Positions 43,015 through 54,949 of a stretch of DNA of 64,000 nucleotides are shown in pieces. This stretch comes from Haplomitrium mnioides (taxonomy: Eukaryota; Marchantiophyta; Haplomitriopsida; Calobryales), in contig JBNGIS010039252.1 in assembly GCA_049999725.1 (NCBI GenBank), positions 1-64,000 on the forward strand, read 5' to 3'. The translations under genes were made by a program, and so were the position numbers. The notes beneath the pieces were generated by a model. That model saw nothing but the letters and a program-made list of their open reading frames with translations. It made no database searches and was not told where the DNA came from. The stretch's first letter is position 1. Every line of letters starts with the position of its first letter.

Positions 43015-43740
43015 GTTTTACAAGTGAATTGAGAGATAGGAGGTAGAGGTGGATGCCTCATACACAATCACAGATTGAACTATAGGTTTAATATATGGTT
43101 GTAAGTAGTAAAGAAACTTGTAAATGCCACAGAAGCAAAGAAAGGGATGAGAAGAACTTCCAAGTTAGGCCCATGGTCGCAATCACAAGGGGATGAAAAA
43201 GAGAGTGGCAGTGTCTTGGTAACTTTTAGAAATGTGAGGTCATAGTAAAAGTTGACAACTCAGTTGATAATCAATATGAGGTATGCAAGGAGACATTCAA
43301 AGGAATGTCAAAGACAAAGAAACAAAGACTAATACAATAGTGAGTAGAAAGGCAAGGAAAATAAAAAGTAGAGCTAACACAAACTCAATAGCAATTCGGG
43401 TACAATCCTAAGGCAAACTTCTAAAATACCTAACGCAATCGAGTAAAGGAATAAGCCAACTGAAAAGCACTAGAGGCAGAGGATGGGGTAATGGATGCCA
43501 CTATTTTACTAATGGTTGGAGGGCATAGAGAGAGGAGCCCTCTAGTTGGGGGAAATAAGATAAGAACATGATTTATCTTTAGACTAAGTTTGTAGTAGAG
43601 TGTAATCGTGTTGTATGAATGGTGTCTAGAGGAAGCAAGAGCTATTTTAGAACTCAACAAGGTTATTTTGAGGACCACATTCAACTCTGCACCAACTTGA
43701 AAACTCCTTCATAACAAAAGTTGTAGGAGAATAAGGAAGA
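43015..43740. other. Leader region of element 2, no gene seen
   Basis: Between the gag remnant and the LTR. No clear primer-binding site could be recognised on the minus strand. Confidence 0.35.
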
Positions 43741-46332
43741 TAATGTTAAACAATTTACATGTTAGCGGAAGGAATGAGAGATAGTTCAGGAATATGGGTT
43801 TTTTAGATCTTGGACTCATCTAGAAACATGATCATGAGTGCAGTTTATCAAGTTAAACTATGATAGAATCGAAAATAGTACATGGGCTAGGAGGTGTAAA
43901 GATCAGGTTATAGCAACATCTACTTAAAGGTTGGGAAGATGTCCAATATAACTTATTGGGTATTAAAGTGATTTTGATATATCAGATCCAATTCCAATGA
44001 TTTGTTAGGTTGAGAATATGTTGTACGATTTGTTAGAGTGACAAATGAACTACTCCATGGATAATATGCATCGGATGGCTTAGACTGGTGGTCTGAACTA
44101 AGAAACTAGCGGGTAAAAGGAGGACTGGACTATGGACATAACTAGAGGTCAATGTTTTTGAGTTCTATAGGGACGACATCATACCCTACTATTGGGTCTA
44201 GTTTGATTAAAGTTTCTGTAAAGAGATCTACACTTGATCGGGTTCTAAGAGGTGACGTCAGCGGTACGGGTGGTCAGACGCAATGTTTTCACTTCCTCGT
44301 GGAAGACGATGTTGGGTAGCTGTAGTGGCTTGGATGTAAGGGAGGATCTCATGGTTTAGAGTCTAGACTAGTGGTCAAAAGGCTGAGCCAATAAGGGACT
44401 TCTATAGATGTGTGGCATCGCGGGTTTTAACAACATCACGCATTCATACTAACTTGATTGGAGAAGTATCCTATGAATGATTTGAAAGACTTTTGGTCCT
44501 AATTATATTTGACAAAGAACAAAATGTTGAGTCTTCGAATAGGATGATGCGTGTTTGATATTAGAAAGTACAAAAGAGTCGGTTCTTTAACTACTTTAAA
44601 AAACATTCATCTATAAGTTGCAACTCCTTTGGATGTTTATGACTCAACGAGAATGTTCTCTACAGAACTATGTTTTGAATTTTAGGAAGGTGTCTTGATT
44701 GTGTCGCAAGGAGTAGAGAACATTCACATTGAGTCGGAATTTGTATGCATAGTGGACTGATCTATGCATACAAACTATATGAGGTGGGATGAACCATGGA
44801 GGCAAGTCATTGCTCTTTAAACATGATCAAAACTAATTAGCAATTTGTTGAGTGGAATTACACCAAAGCTATTAGTTGGTTTCTTAAGCAGACAATGTGT
44901 ATTCCTAACGCTCTAGTAGCTAGAAGTGACAAGGACTCAGATCTTTAGATGTGGTTCAACTTATGTTGGAACAGTCATGGAAATCATAAATAGCGAGGAC
45001 AAACGAACAAGGAACAGTGATCATAATGAAGGTGAACTCTTGTTTTTGTTGTAGTCTCTTCGTTTGTTCCTTCCAATTACAAACACAAGAATTATAAACA
45101 ATAACAAGAAACAACACTACAATTGAGAGGGAGACTCTTTTGACTCAACCGATAATCCTTTTCTTATCCTCTTTTAAACATAAAGTTACAACAGAACAAC
45201 AATTTACACAGACAAAAGAATATTTTTATTTGGACTGACTGTTAACATAACTTATCAATACAGTAGGCATCACAATATCTGAGAACAATATTATGGCTTA
45301 TGATCATTCACTTAGGACTCTTTTCAATGCTTTGAAGCAACTTCTTGATTTTGCTTTCCTTCACTTGATCTTCCTTTCACAATTCTAGCCTTCTCATTAC
45401 ATCTTCATATTTCTCCTAGTAGACCAACTTTGTAACTCGGTATTGGTATGATTTGTGGAAGTCTTGTTTTTGCTTGCATCAAATTGCCTCAGGAACAACA
45501 TTATGACCACACTTCATCTTCTTCTTCAACTCCTCAATATCACTTAATCTTTACTTATTGATTTGATATAGATCATTCACAACACTTCAATCAGATATGT
45601 TTCTTCTCTTTGTTTAGATCAATTCACCAATATTTTCACAAGCATCTGCATCATTGTCTTTCTTTGCTTACTTCTCAAATGACATAGCCATGACGTAGCA
45701 AAAGAGCTTCAAACTTTCAGAAAGGGATTAACATAGGAGGATTTCAAAAAGGTAGGATACAAGAAACTATAGTACAGTACTAGAAAGGATAAAGAAAACA
45801 TATAGGGAACAAAAAATTAGAACAATAGAAGAAAAGGAAGAGAGGAGAAGAACTTTAGATCTTTCTCCCCTATTATCCATAGTACTTTAACATAACATAA
45901 CAAAAACAAAAACATGATCTTGACTTTACATAACATAACGACTATTCACTTTTAGAAGTACATACCCTTTTCCATAGCTTCTTTGATCTATGATCTTTGT
46001 CTTCTCTGTTTCACTTGAGAGTTTTTGGTGTTTGCCTTCTAATGATAGAATTTTTTCATAATCTGCCTAGTATATTGATTGCTCAAATTCTAAATCTACT
46101 ACATCTAGATTCTAATACATAAAACTCTATTAATTGAAAATGTTCTTAGTTTGTTGGTATTGTGGTATTCATGTCAATGTTGCTTTGAAAAGTCATCTTC
46201 AAGTTGATGTTGAGTCGATGCAAGTCATTCTGAGCTCAAGTTCATGTATTTGAACACTTTGTAATCCTATTTTGAATTCTATCTCTTAACATAACACCTT
46301 TGTAGATACATTTTTAGGTTTAAGTGTTGAAC
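43740..46332 (-). mobile_element. 5' LTR of Ty3 element 2, about 2.6 kb
   Basis: The start (minus) is gttcaacacttaaacc at 46,332. Similarity to the inverted LTR of element 3 was followed by eye through gagtctccctctcaat (45,130), ttccaacataagttg (44,965), cttgcgacacaatcaagac (44,700) and catcgtcttccac (about 44,315). The inner end is uncertain. It has a TGACGTCA palindrome at 44,253-44,260 and the shared cassette next to it. Confidence 0.7.
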
Positions 46333-46905
46333 CCCCAAAACAATAGCTAGAGAGAATTGTACATGTTTTGAAAAGAACAAGATTGATGATGAAGTTTCAC
46401 AAACACACACCTATTTATAGTTTTTGATACTATATATAAAGCTTATGTCTATATATTATGCGAAGGTCTATGATTGAATGGGTTTGTGGTATAATGCATT
46501 ATAGTATGAAAGATGTAAGTTATGTACGCAACTGCTACTTTGAACCAAGAATCACTACTCAATTTACGTTTGATTTTATTCTCAAAAAAAGCGATTTTCA
46601 AATTTGAGCTTTATAAATTACGTTTCTTCACATTTGTGAAATTTTTATCAAATGTTTTAGCTTGCATTTTGCTTTATTCAGATGCTTATAGTATTTTAGA
46701 AAAAAAAACATTGTAACTAGTATTTCACCAAATTTATTTTCTTAAAATATTTTATTTAAAGAAGATAAGAAACCCAAGATAAAATATTTACAAAACATAA
46801 TAAACTTAAATCACAATATTTTAAATTTTTCTTTCAATATTTAGAAGACCTTTAGCTTATGAAAACTTAAACTTATGACAACGTACTACTATGTGTCCCA
46901 GACCT
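46333..46905. repeat. AT-rich spacer with a possible dispersed repeat
   Basis: From 46,515 it resembles 11,228-11,560 over its first ~35 bp. Otherwise no gene or repeat recognised. Confidence 0.3.
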
Positions 46906-47660
46906 GATAGATAAACCAAACCAAACCCAAAAATCAAAATCACTTTCTCTTTTATCCATTGTACACGATTAGGATGTTTTCCAAGATCTAGCACAATGAC
47001 CTGCAAATGTCATTATTAGACAATTATTGAAAATGCAAGTTTTGTCTTGCCGATCACTATGTAAAGCCTTCATGATTCTCTATTGCAAACATTGATTGGT
47101 TAATCTAGTTAAAGCTCACAAATTTCACTTACAAATCCGAAAAAAGAATCTCATCAAGGCAACTAAGTCTATAGCTCTTGCTAATTCGCAAGTAGACAAT
47201 ATATCTTGCAAAGTAATATGGCCTAATAGTTTGGCTCCTACAGAAGTCGAATCACCAATCGACAATTTGACCTCTACAAAATGGGAATCCCCTACCAATA
47301 GTTTGCCTCTTTTGGAATCAAAATCTCTTATTGTCCATATGGTATCTCTAGTCAATGCAGGTACCTCAACCACATCAGTTTTCATTGATAGCATTCTCAT
47401 CCTCAACGCACATTTGGACATAGGATCTGTTGTGAACATAATGACTGAATCAACGATGAGTCTAATTAGGTATCTAGTTTCTTCCCTACACAAGTCTTCA
47501 TTACATCTAAGACTTGCCGATGGTTGCAAAATCATTCCACTAGGTGTTCTAAAAACTATTCCTATGCTTTTTGTTGATCAAGAGTATCTTGTCCAATTTA
47601 TAGTGTTGAGCACACTTCAAAAGAATCAATATCCTTTACTTCTCGATTGTTTCTAGTTGA
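46906..47660 (+). pseudogene. Gag-end and protease of Ty3 element 3
   Basis: A 186-codon open stretch (47,096-47,656) reads MVNLVKAHKFHLQIRKKN, then VHMVSLVNAGTSTTSVF and LDIGSVVNIMTESTMSLI and LRLADGCKIIPLGVLKTIPM, ending YPLLLDCF. LDIGSVVNIM is the aspartic protease triad region (family VDTGSSVNIM), with Asp and Gly kept and Thr changed to Ile. The upstream gag and the 5' LTR are absent, so this copy is truncated on its 5' side at about 46,906. It is homologous to 40,600-41,100 of element 2 on the other strand. Confidence 0.75.
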
Positions 47661-48159
47661 AACAGAAATGCACATAGATGGGCTTTTCTGCAATAACTCT
47701 AACCATCCGTCCTCCAAATAATTGGGTCGTCTTTTCACTACATACACATACTTTGGTTGTATCAAATCAGAAACTTCATGATATTTTCCATGACTTATCT
47801 CTAGTTCACACTTAGGACCGATTTAGAGTCAATGAGAATGACTCTTCGGATGAATCCAACTTCTTCCACATTTTCCTTTCTTCTTGTAACCTGATCAATG
47901 TAACTTTTATACACCTTCCTATTATTCTTGAACAATATAAAAGTCTGAAAATCTACGATCGTCTTCCATTCAAAGACCAAAATCTATTCCTTAATCTGAT
48001 TCATCAATACATCAATATTTTTTCCTAAGAGTATGATGGAAAGATAGACAACCCTCTCTCTATATTCCAATACGTTGATAACCTTATCATCTAAATCCTA
48101 AATATTCTTAATTAGTCTATGAAAACATTTCAAAAATTCTAAACATGGATATCATATCC

Positions 48160-48660
48160 CATGTTAGCCTAACGGACTAGGTTTTTCTAGTTGTAGTCAT
48201 TTCAAAACCTCATGGATAGACTCGCATTTGTGGAGACTTCAAAGGCATGAGTGAGTTGACAACTCTCAAACACTTTCCCATTCCTTTCATAGACATCACT
48301 CTCAACAATATTGTTGGACATGAGTTCTATAGTTTCTTTGATAGGTTTTCAGAATACAACCAAATTGATATTCATCTTGAATCTTGACCTTTAACCACGA
48401 TCACAACCCATTAGGGTTACTACTACTATTACAACAAGCTTGTTTTTCAGTTTGTGCAATGCACCTAGTGTATTCCAAAGAATCATGATTCTTGCCTTTG
48501 ATTCTCTCTTGCATGGCACTGGAAAATGTCTTGAGATATATTTGGATGACTTTACAATTTACAATCGTCATAATGATCATTTAGAGATACTCAGATGCAC
48601 TTTTGAGTGCTATGGAAAGTTTGGAATATCTCTCAATCCCTAAAAGTGCAAATTCTTTAC
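48160..48660 (+). pseudogene. Reverse transcriptase of element 3
   Basis: Pieces read RICGDFKGMSELTTLKHFPIP-like sequence (48,215-48,290) and FYSFFDRFSEYNQI. After a frame change comes the open stretch FFSLCNAPSVFQRIMILAFDS, LEIYLDDFTIYNRHNDHL and CTFECYGKFGISLNP. The catalytic YxDD reads YLDD with both Asp present. The following KCKFFTHGGALVGHIVS (after a stop) is the normal RT continuation. It is the most readable RT of this family in the window, yet has several frame changes. Confidence 0.85.
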
Positions 48661-48719
48661 ACATGGTGGAGCTCTTGTAGGCCATATAGTTTCAAAATCA
48701 GTTCTCCAACTAGATCTTG

Positions 48720-49370
48720 CAAAGGTTAGCATTGTCTTAACCTTGCTAGTGCTTGAGGATGTTAAACAACTCCAACACTTCTTTGACAAGTTAGTATACT
48801 ATTGGCGCTACTGTCTCAACTATGCTACTATTGCTTTGCCGTTGTATGCTCTGACCCGACACTCTGTTTCATTTGAAATGACATCCGATTATCAACAAGC
48901 CTTCAAAAAATTTAAATAAATCATGGCTTCCCTTCCATACCTTTCTCTCATTGATTTGAACATTCCATTCTTGATCACGGTCGATACTTCATCCACTATG
49001 ACTGATGCTATACTTGCCCAAATACAAAACAATGTGAATGTCTAGTTTACTACACAAGCAAGCAGCTAAGCCTTGTTGAATGCAACTATAGTGTTATCAA
49101 ACTAGAAGCTCTTGGCATGATAGACACCATTCAAAAGTTGTGCCACTACTTACTTGACTACAAGTTCACTTTAATAGTCGATCATAACCGTCTAAAATAC
49201 ATAATCAACAAACTTGCTTTGAATGGGCAACTAGCTTGATGTGTTCTTTTACTTCAAGAGTTTAACTTTACAATTCAAGTCTGTCCTTGAATCCATCATG
49301 GCAATTGTGATCTTTTGTCAAGAGTCTCTAGCAACCTCAATCTGAATTCCTTAAACGAAAACTTTTGAGA
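48720..49370 (+). pseudogene. RT thumb and RNase H of element 3
   Basis: The thumb reads DVKQLQHFFDKLVYYWRY and YATIALPLYALTRHS. RNase H reads PFLITVDTSSTMTDAILAQ (first Asp), YSVIKLEALGM (the catalytic Glu helix), CHYLLDYKFTLIVDHNRLKYIINK (VDH Asp) and LLLQEFNFTIQV. Multiple frame shifts and stops. Compare Ty3-1 at 5230-5590: same OTA-like style of YxINK and LLLQEF. Confidence 0.8.
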
Positions 49371-49479
49371 TTTATGGGTTTCATCAATCAACTCAATACT
49401 GCCTTTGGATATAGTCAATGAGCACCCATTACTTTAGCCATCGGCTCATACATGGTGTAGCCGATTAGCCTTTCCTTTC

Positions 49480-50600
49480 TAATGGAAATATCATGTCTAA
49501 TCTTTAGCCCGACCAAATATGATCCTTCATATGAACCACAACTTCTTACATTATTGTCTCTAGTCAACTCTACCGAATTGGTAAAGAGGGTATCTCTTGA
49601 TGTTGCCTCATACCTCTCCAAACTTCTCAAGTCCTCCATGAGTGTCATGCATTTGCTTGTGGATGCCATTTTGCTACCAAATCAGTTTCACTCAAAGTAC
49701 TCTGTTATGGATATTGGTGGTCAACTCTATTCGCAAATGCTTATCAATTTACTAGAGCTTACGATGCCTGCTAGAGAATAGGTTTTCTAACAAAACAATG
49801 TCGATTCCATATTAACAATGTTGATTTTATAGCTTCCTTTCTCTACAAGTACAAACTTGCAAGATTCAGCTCACCACTCCAACTAGTTAGTGATAGGAGT
49901 ATACACTTTCTTAACAACATGATAAGTGCTTTTACAACCTTTTACTCCATCCAATATAAGACATCTGATTTTTATCATTCACAAGCCAACAAACAAGTAG
50001 AATCTATAAGCAAAGTCCTTAAATCTATTCTCACTAAAATAGTTTCCGCTCTCTAATCCAATTGAAATGAACATCTTCCTGTTGCGCTTTGGGCTAAAAG
50101 ATCAATGACCAAAGCATCTACTGGATACACACCCTTTCATCTTGTTTATAGCCAAGAAGCATTGCTTCCAATCGAAATCCAAGTTCCCTCCTTGCGTGTA
50201 GCAATCGTCAACAAACTTAGTTCTCAAGAATCACTACAACATAGACGCGCAGCTTTAGAACAACTAACGGAAGATAGAGTCACTACTTTTGCCTTGCAAT
50301 TTCACACCAACTTTAGGTGAAGTACAAACATGACCAATATATAAAGAACAAATAGTTTCAAGTCAACGACTTAGATCTTTCTTTCAACATGAGATTTCTT
50401 TGTTTTGCTCTCAAGTTTATAGCCTAATGATCAGGATTACATAAGTCCATGCACATGGATATCTTACTCTAGAAACTCTTAATGGCACTACCTTTGCTGT
50501 ACTAGTCAATGAGAATCGTGTCAAATTGTACTACATCTAAGTTCGCCAATTCCTCTTTACATATTTTTTGTTTTTGCGTTTTCACTTCACATTCTAGTTA
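49480..50600 (+). pseudogene. Integrase and pol tail of element 3
   Basis: Zinc-domain end: SLKVLCYGYWWSTLFANAYQF and YDAC. Core: QLVSDRSIHFLNNMISAFTTF (second Asp), YHSQANKQVESISKVLKSIL (catalytic Glu kept). Then from 50,100: SMTKASTGYTPFHLVYSQEALL and EIQVPSLRVAIVNKL, LEQLTEDRVTT. At 50,480-50,560 the sequence LETLNGTTFAVLVNENR-like is the pol C-terminal end. The LTR begins at 50,696. The C-terminal 216-bp frame is open and better preserved than the rest. Confidence 0.85.
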
Positions 50601-50695
50601 TTTGTCTTCTCTAATGGTTGTCTTTCTTGTATTTTCATAAATCTCAGTTTTGGTTCTTGGGCAATAATATTGCTACCTTCTTTTGTTTGTAAGGG

Positions 50696-53550
50696 ATGCT
50701 CGCAACTTAAACTAAAAGATCTATTTCAACAAAAGATGGATTTCAAAACAAGATTAAAGAGCATTCAAGTACACAAATTGGCACTCAAAATAACCTCCAT
50801 TGACTCAACATCAATCTGGAAATGACTCTCAAAAGCAACATCAACATAAATGCAACATTACTAACAAACTAGGAGCAATTCTAATTAATTGAATTTTATG
50901 GATTAGAATAAATATATGTAGTAGATTTAAATTTTAAATAATTGTTATACTAGGCAGATTATGAGATGATCATATCAACAAAAGTCAAGCCACCAAAACT
51001 CTTAAGTGACACTCAAAAGACAAAGATAAAAAAACTATAAAAAATGGTATGCACTTTTGAAACCAAAAAGTCTTTATGTTATGTGAAGTTGAGTTGTGTT
51101 TTTGTTTCTGTTATGTTATTTTAAGTCAAAGAAAAATAGAACTAATGATTGGGTATAAAAGAAGAGAGAGAACCAAAGCTCTCTCTCTCTCTCTCTAACA
51201 TTATGCTATTGTTTCTTGTACCCTGCTATTTTGAAGCTACCTTACTTCAATCTCCATTGTTACTATGGGAATTTTCTTGCTATTTTTCAACTATATTGTT
51301 TGACAATTGAGTTGAGAAGAAGAATTAAGAAGTCAATCTTGGAGATACTTGTGAATGGAGCTAATCACATATATGGAAGTATTGGGAAGAAGTGCTGAAA
51401 AGAATCTATATCAAATAAAAAATTGAAGAGAAAATGATACTTAAGAGACTAAACACAAGATGGAGCGTAATGGCAATGTTGTTCCCGATGCATTCTGATA
51501 TAAGCAAAAATAAGATTTCAACCAAAAATATGAATGATGAGTTTGACAATGTGGTCTATGGGAAGAGCTACAAAAATGGAATGAGAAGGCAATAACTCTG
51601 AAAAGAAGATCAAGTGGAAAGAAGATGCAAAATCAAGAATCAGCTACAAAGCAATGCAAAGCATTCTAAACAAATTATTCGTAAGCCATAATATTTTTCT
51701 TAGTTAGTGTGATGTTTTTTGGTGGTGTAAAGTTCTATTAAGTGTCTAAATCAGTAGTAGTTATCATTTTGTGTGCAAAAAAGTCATTCAACAATTAGAA
51801 TGTTAATATTCTGTGTTTCCATATTTATCTAGTTATTGTGTACGTTTGAGATAGGGTTAGAAAAGGAGACTATTGATCAAGAAAAAAGGAGTCTACCTCT
51901 CAATGGGAGTGTTGCTCTTGTTGTCATTTGTGTGTACGTCTTGTGTTAGCAATCATAAGAAAGAAAAGAAGGGGCTGCATTCGAAAGAAAAGTCCTCCCT
52001 CCTTGCTATAATTTGTTGTTTCTCTATTCATCGTTATCTCTCTATACACTTTCTTTCGCTATTCCAGCATAAGTTAAGCAAATATAAGGATATGAGTCTG
52101 AGTATTAGTCTCATCTTGAAACTAGAGAGTTAGGAACTCACACTCTTTGTTCAAGAATACAACTATTAGCCTTTATGTTGCTCATCTCAATAGCTTGCTG
52201 AATACTTCTGATCATATATAAAGTGTAAAGATCTTCCTCTGTGGTGCTTACTACCTCAAATTTTCTAAATACATATATGTGTCAATGGGTGTTGTCTTGT
52301 CTTTGCTAGAACCAGTTTAGTACCAAGTTTAACTTGTGGTACATTCGAAAGTTATAGACATAAAGAACTGGTTGTTTCACCCTTGCGATGCAATCAAGAC
52401 TCCCTCCTAATAGTTAAATGTAGTTCCTTGGTTAGCATTCCATACGATTCATAATTAAATCCTAAAGAGTTTGTAGCATGTAGTTGAGTGTTTTTTGAAG
52501 TCGTTAAAGTTTCGGCTCTTTTCTTTATTTCTAATATCGGAGACAATTCCAACTTGTCCAAATTTTAGACGCTCTTTCCTCTATTGGGTATAACTTAGAT
52601 ATTGGCCTCAAATGTTAAAAGGTCTTGTAGATTGTCCTTTGGATTCTCCTCTATTATCCTATTCGAGTGACCACCCATAGCCATGGTTCTTCGTGATGTT
52701 GCAATTTTGTAGTTGTTTCTCCTCAACCAAATCTATTAGATATTAGTCTAGAAAATTACTCGTAGCTCCTTCCCTTTTAACTAGCTTGTTCCCATTTTTC
52801 AACGTTGTTTTCAATGCAAAAGTTGGACCATTGTTGGATTACAGTATGTAATGCTGACTTTAGAGTTGAAAACAAGAATCTTCATAGTAAGCAAGCTGAA
52901 ACTGAGACTTCTAGAACCTAGCCCGAAAGTAGACCTAAGAAATCCTCAAAACTAGAACTGTTATTGACCTCCAATAGAGTTACTATTCTCGTACTCCTGA
53001 ACTTAGCTCACCCAATTCACTATTTAGACTTCTTAGATTGGTCGGAATCTTTAACCAAAAAAAGTCCCTTTTCTTGAACCAACAGATTATAGCCTCCCAA
53101 CACCGTCTTTGAAAAGGTAGTTTGACCATCGCATTTGATAAGCCTACGACATACCATACTGAATAGTTAGTTTTGTAGAATGCTTGGATTCCCCTTTCAA
53201 ATAGCATTTTTTGTGCCAATCCCATAACCCAACTGGGCCTATCTGATGTACCCCTAGATTTTATCCCAAATAATAGCCTTTCTTATTAGTCGATAACCAA
53301 CATAGAACATGCCCAAAGTTTAAGTACATTCCTTTCTCAAACCTTAGCATCTCTTAGATGTCCAATAGTCTGATTAGCTAGATTTCAGGTATCTTTAGAT
53401 TCCATTCCTGAAACCTTTTCTTCCACGTTTGCCTAATAGTTTAAAAATTGAATCCCAAAGTATCATTAAGTTTGTAAAGGTAAATTTGTTTTCCTATAAA
53501 AACTATTATTGGTCCATAGCTCCTCATCATTCGACTTTATAACATAACCA
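50696..53550 (+). mobile_element. 3' LTR of Ty3 element 3, about 2.8 kb
   Basis: It starts TGCTCGCAACTTAAAC after a short aaggga purine tract. A TATA box (TATAAAA, 51,154-51,160) followed by a CT tract (about 51,180-51,197) marks a probable promoter. Similarity to the inverted 5' LTR of element 2 was followed from 50,696 to about 53,000 through the same ordered words. The end near 53,550 is a guess. No coding features. Confidence 0.7.
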
Positions 53551-54240
53551 ATTGTCCAAGTATTTGTAGTTCCCACCTCATATTGAGTAACTTAGACCTC
53601 AAAATACGAGAACATTCATCTAAGACTCTCACAGCTCATTGGCTCAGTGAGTTAATCAATTTGAGTTATAGATTCTGAAATGCAGAAGAAATGTAAATTG
53701 CCTTTGGTTCTAATCCCACAATTTTGGAGTCTTCTTTTTAAATTCCTATTATATCGTAGATCTATGCATCCAAGCCTCATCACACTGAGTGTCTGACTAT
53801 CTTGATTTGTGAAAATATAGCAGGTATATATGCGTTGATGAATTACAAAGCAGTTTTGAGAATATAGTAATTTGTTAATCAACAAAATGAATATATAGCT
53901 TCGAAAAAACAGTTGAAAACTATCTTTCCTACCAAACTTAGAGTGTAGCAAGGTGTATAACCCAACAAAGAAAGATCCTTGTTACAACTAGCTGAAGTAC
54001 CATTTGGAATCGATCTATTCTCCTCATTCTAACCCAACACTACACCACTATACTACCCAACAATAAACTACAACCAAGAAGTCCATTGAAATAGTAGATT
54101 CCTCCCCCTATATTCTCAACAGTACCCAGTAAGTCTTTTGAACCAATATCAAAACACTTAATCTTAGCATTAGGAAACCACCAACCAATAAAGTGAAACA
54201 ACTCCTCCAACCACACCCAAGTGAAAAATGCCTTCACTCA
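53551..54240. other. No gene seen
   Basis: Short AT-rich frames only. It could include the end of the LTR of element 3 and the flank of the copia fragment that follows. Confidence 0.4.
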
Positions 54241-54242
54241 AG

Positions 54243-54581
54243 TTGAGTGGATATACAAATGTAGATTATGTTGGAAGTATTTTAGACAAGAGGAGCACTA
54301 GTGGGTTCTTATTCAACCTTGGAAGTACTACTATCTCAAGGAGTAGTAAGAAACAAGCAATAAATACCCTATCCAACACCGAGTCTTAATATCGAGGAGT
54401 TGTTATCACAACACATGAATTGATATGGTTGTTTCACTTGATGGCAGATATGTGCTTTGAGGTTTAGCAATCTCTCATTCTTTATTGTGATAATATAAAT
54501 AGAATCATGCTTGCAAAGAGCTCAATGTTTCATGCAAGAACAAAGCATATTGAGGTTCACTATTATTTCCTTTTAAAGTAG
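54243..54581 (+). pseudogene. Ty1/copia RNase H fragment
   Basis: One frame, broken by two stops, reads LSGYTNVDYVGSILDKRSTSG, FLFNLGSTTISRSSKKQ, TLSNTES-stop-YRGVV, ELIWLFHLMADM, stop, SLILYCDNINRIMLAKSSMF and HARTKHIEVHYYFLL and then a stop. This is the typical copia RNase H: GYxDxDxAGxxDxRKSTSG (first Asp as Asn-Val-Asp), TEAEYxA with the Glu, YCDN with the Asp, and HxRTKHIExxYHFxR. It digests RNA in element replication. No RT or LTR of this element lies next to it, so it is an isolated end fragment unrelated to the copia at 58,337. Confidence 0.92.
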
Positions 54582-54639
54582 ATTTTAATATGAGTAATAA
54601 AACTCAATTATATCTAAACTACACAATAACAAGCTGATA

Positions 54640-54643
54640 TTCT

Positions 54644-54700
<57 letters not shown>
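54640..54700 (+). repeat. (GA)n microsatellite
   Basis: agagagag array; on the minus strand it is the (CT)n tail of the adjacent retroposon-like module. Confidence 0.95.
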
Positions 54701-54703
<3 letters not shown>

Positions 54704-54930
54704 GAATAGAAATTGATTAAAGTCCCAGGTCAGCCCTAAGGCCATAGGGGCTGAAGGTACAATAAGCACCGAGGTGCAAGAGAGGATAAGTAAAGAAAAT
54801 AAAAAACCTAACAACAATAAAAATCCAAGTGGTGAGCAAAAGCTCACTCGTAAAAAGAAATATGCTCTCACTCTACTCTCATTATTCAGAGGGGGGTTAA
54901 CCCCCATCAATCTCAAACTCAAAATCTAGA
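54700..54930 (-). mobile_element. Second copy of the retroposon-like 3' module (locus G)
   Basis: In reverse complement it shares with 36,186-36,416, in order: gagagcat, a hairpin (GTGAGC 54,832-54,837 with GCTCAC 54,842-54,847, loop AAAA), gcacctcggtgctt, ggccttagggctga, gggacttta, attctattct and then a (CT)n tail instead of poly(T). The stem differs from the other copy (GTGGG/CCCAC versus GTGAG/CTCAC) but still pairs. Also contains the palindrome gggggttaaccccc at about 54,890. Confidence 0.65.
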
Positions 54931-54949
54931 TTCATAATCGCACAAATTG

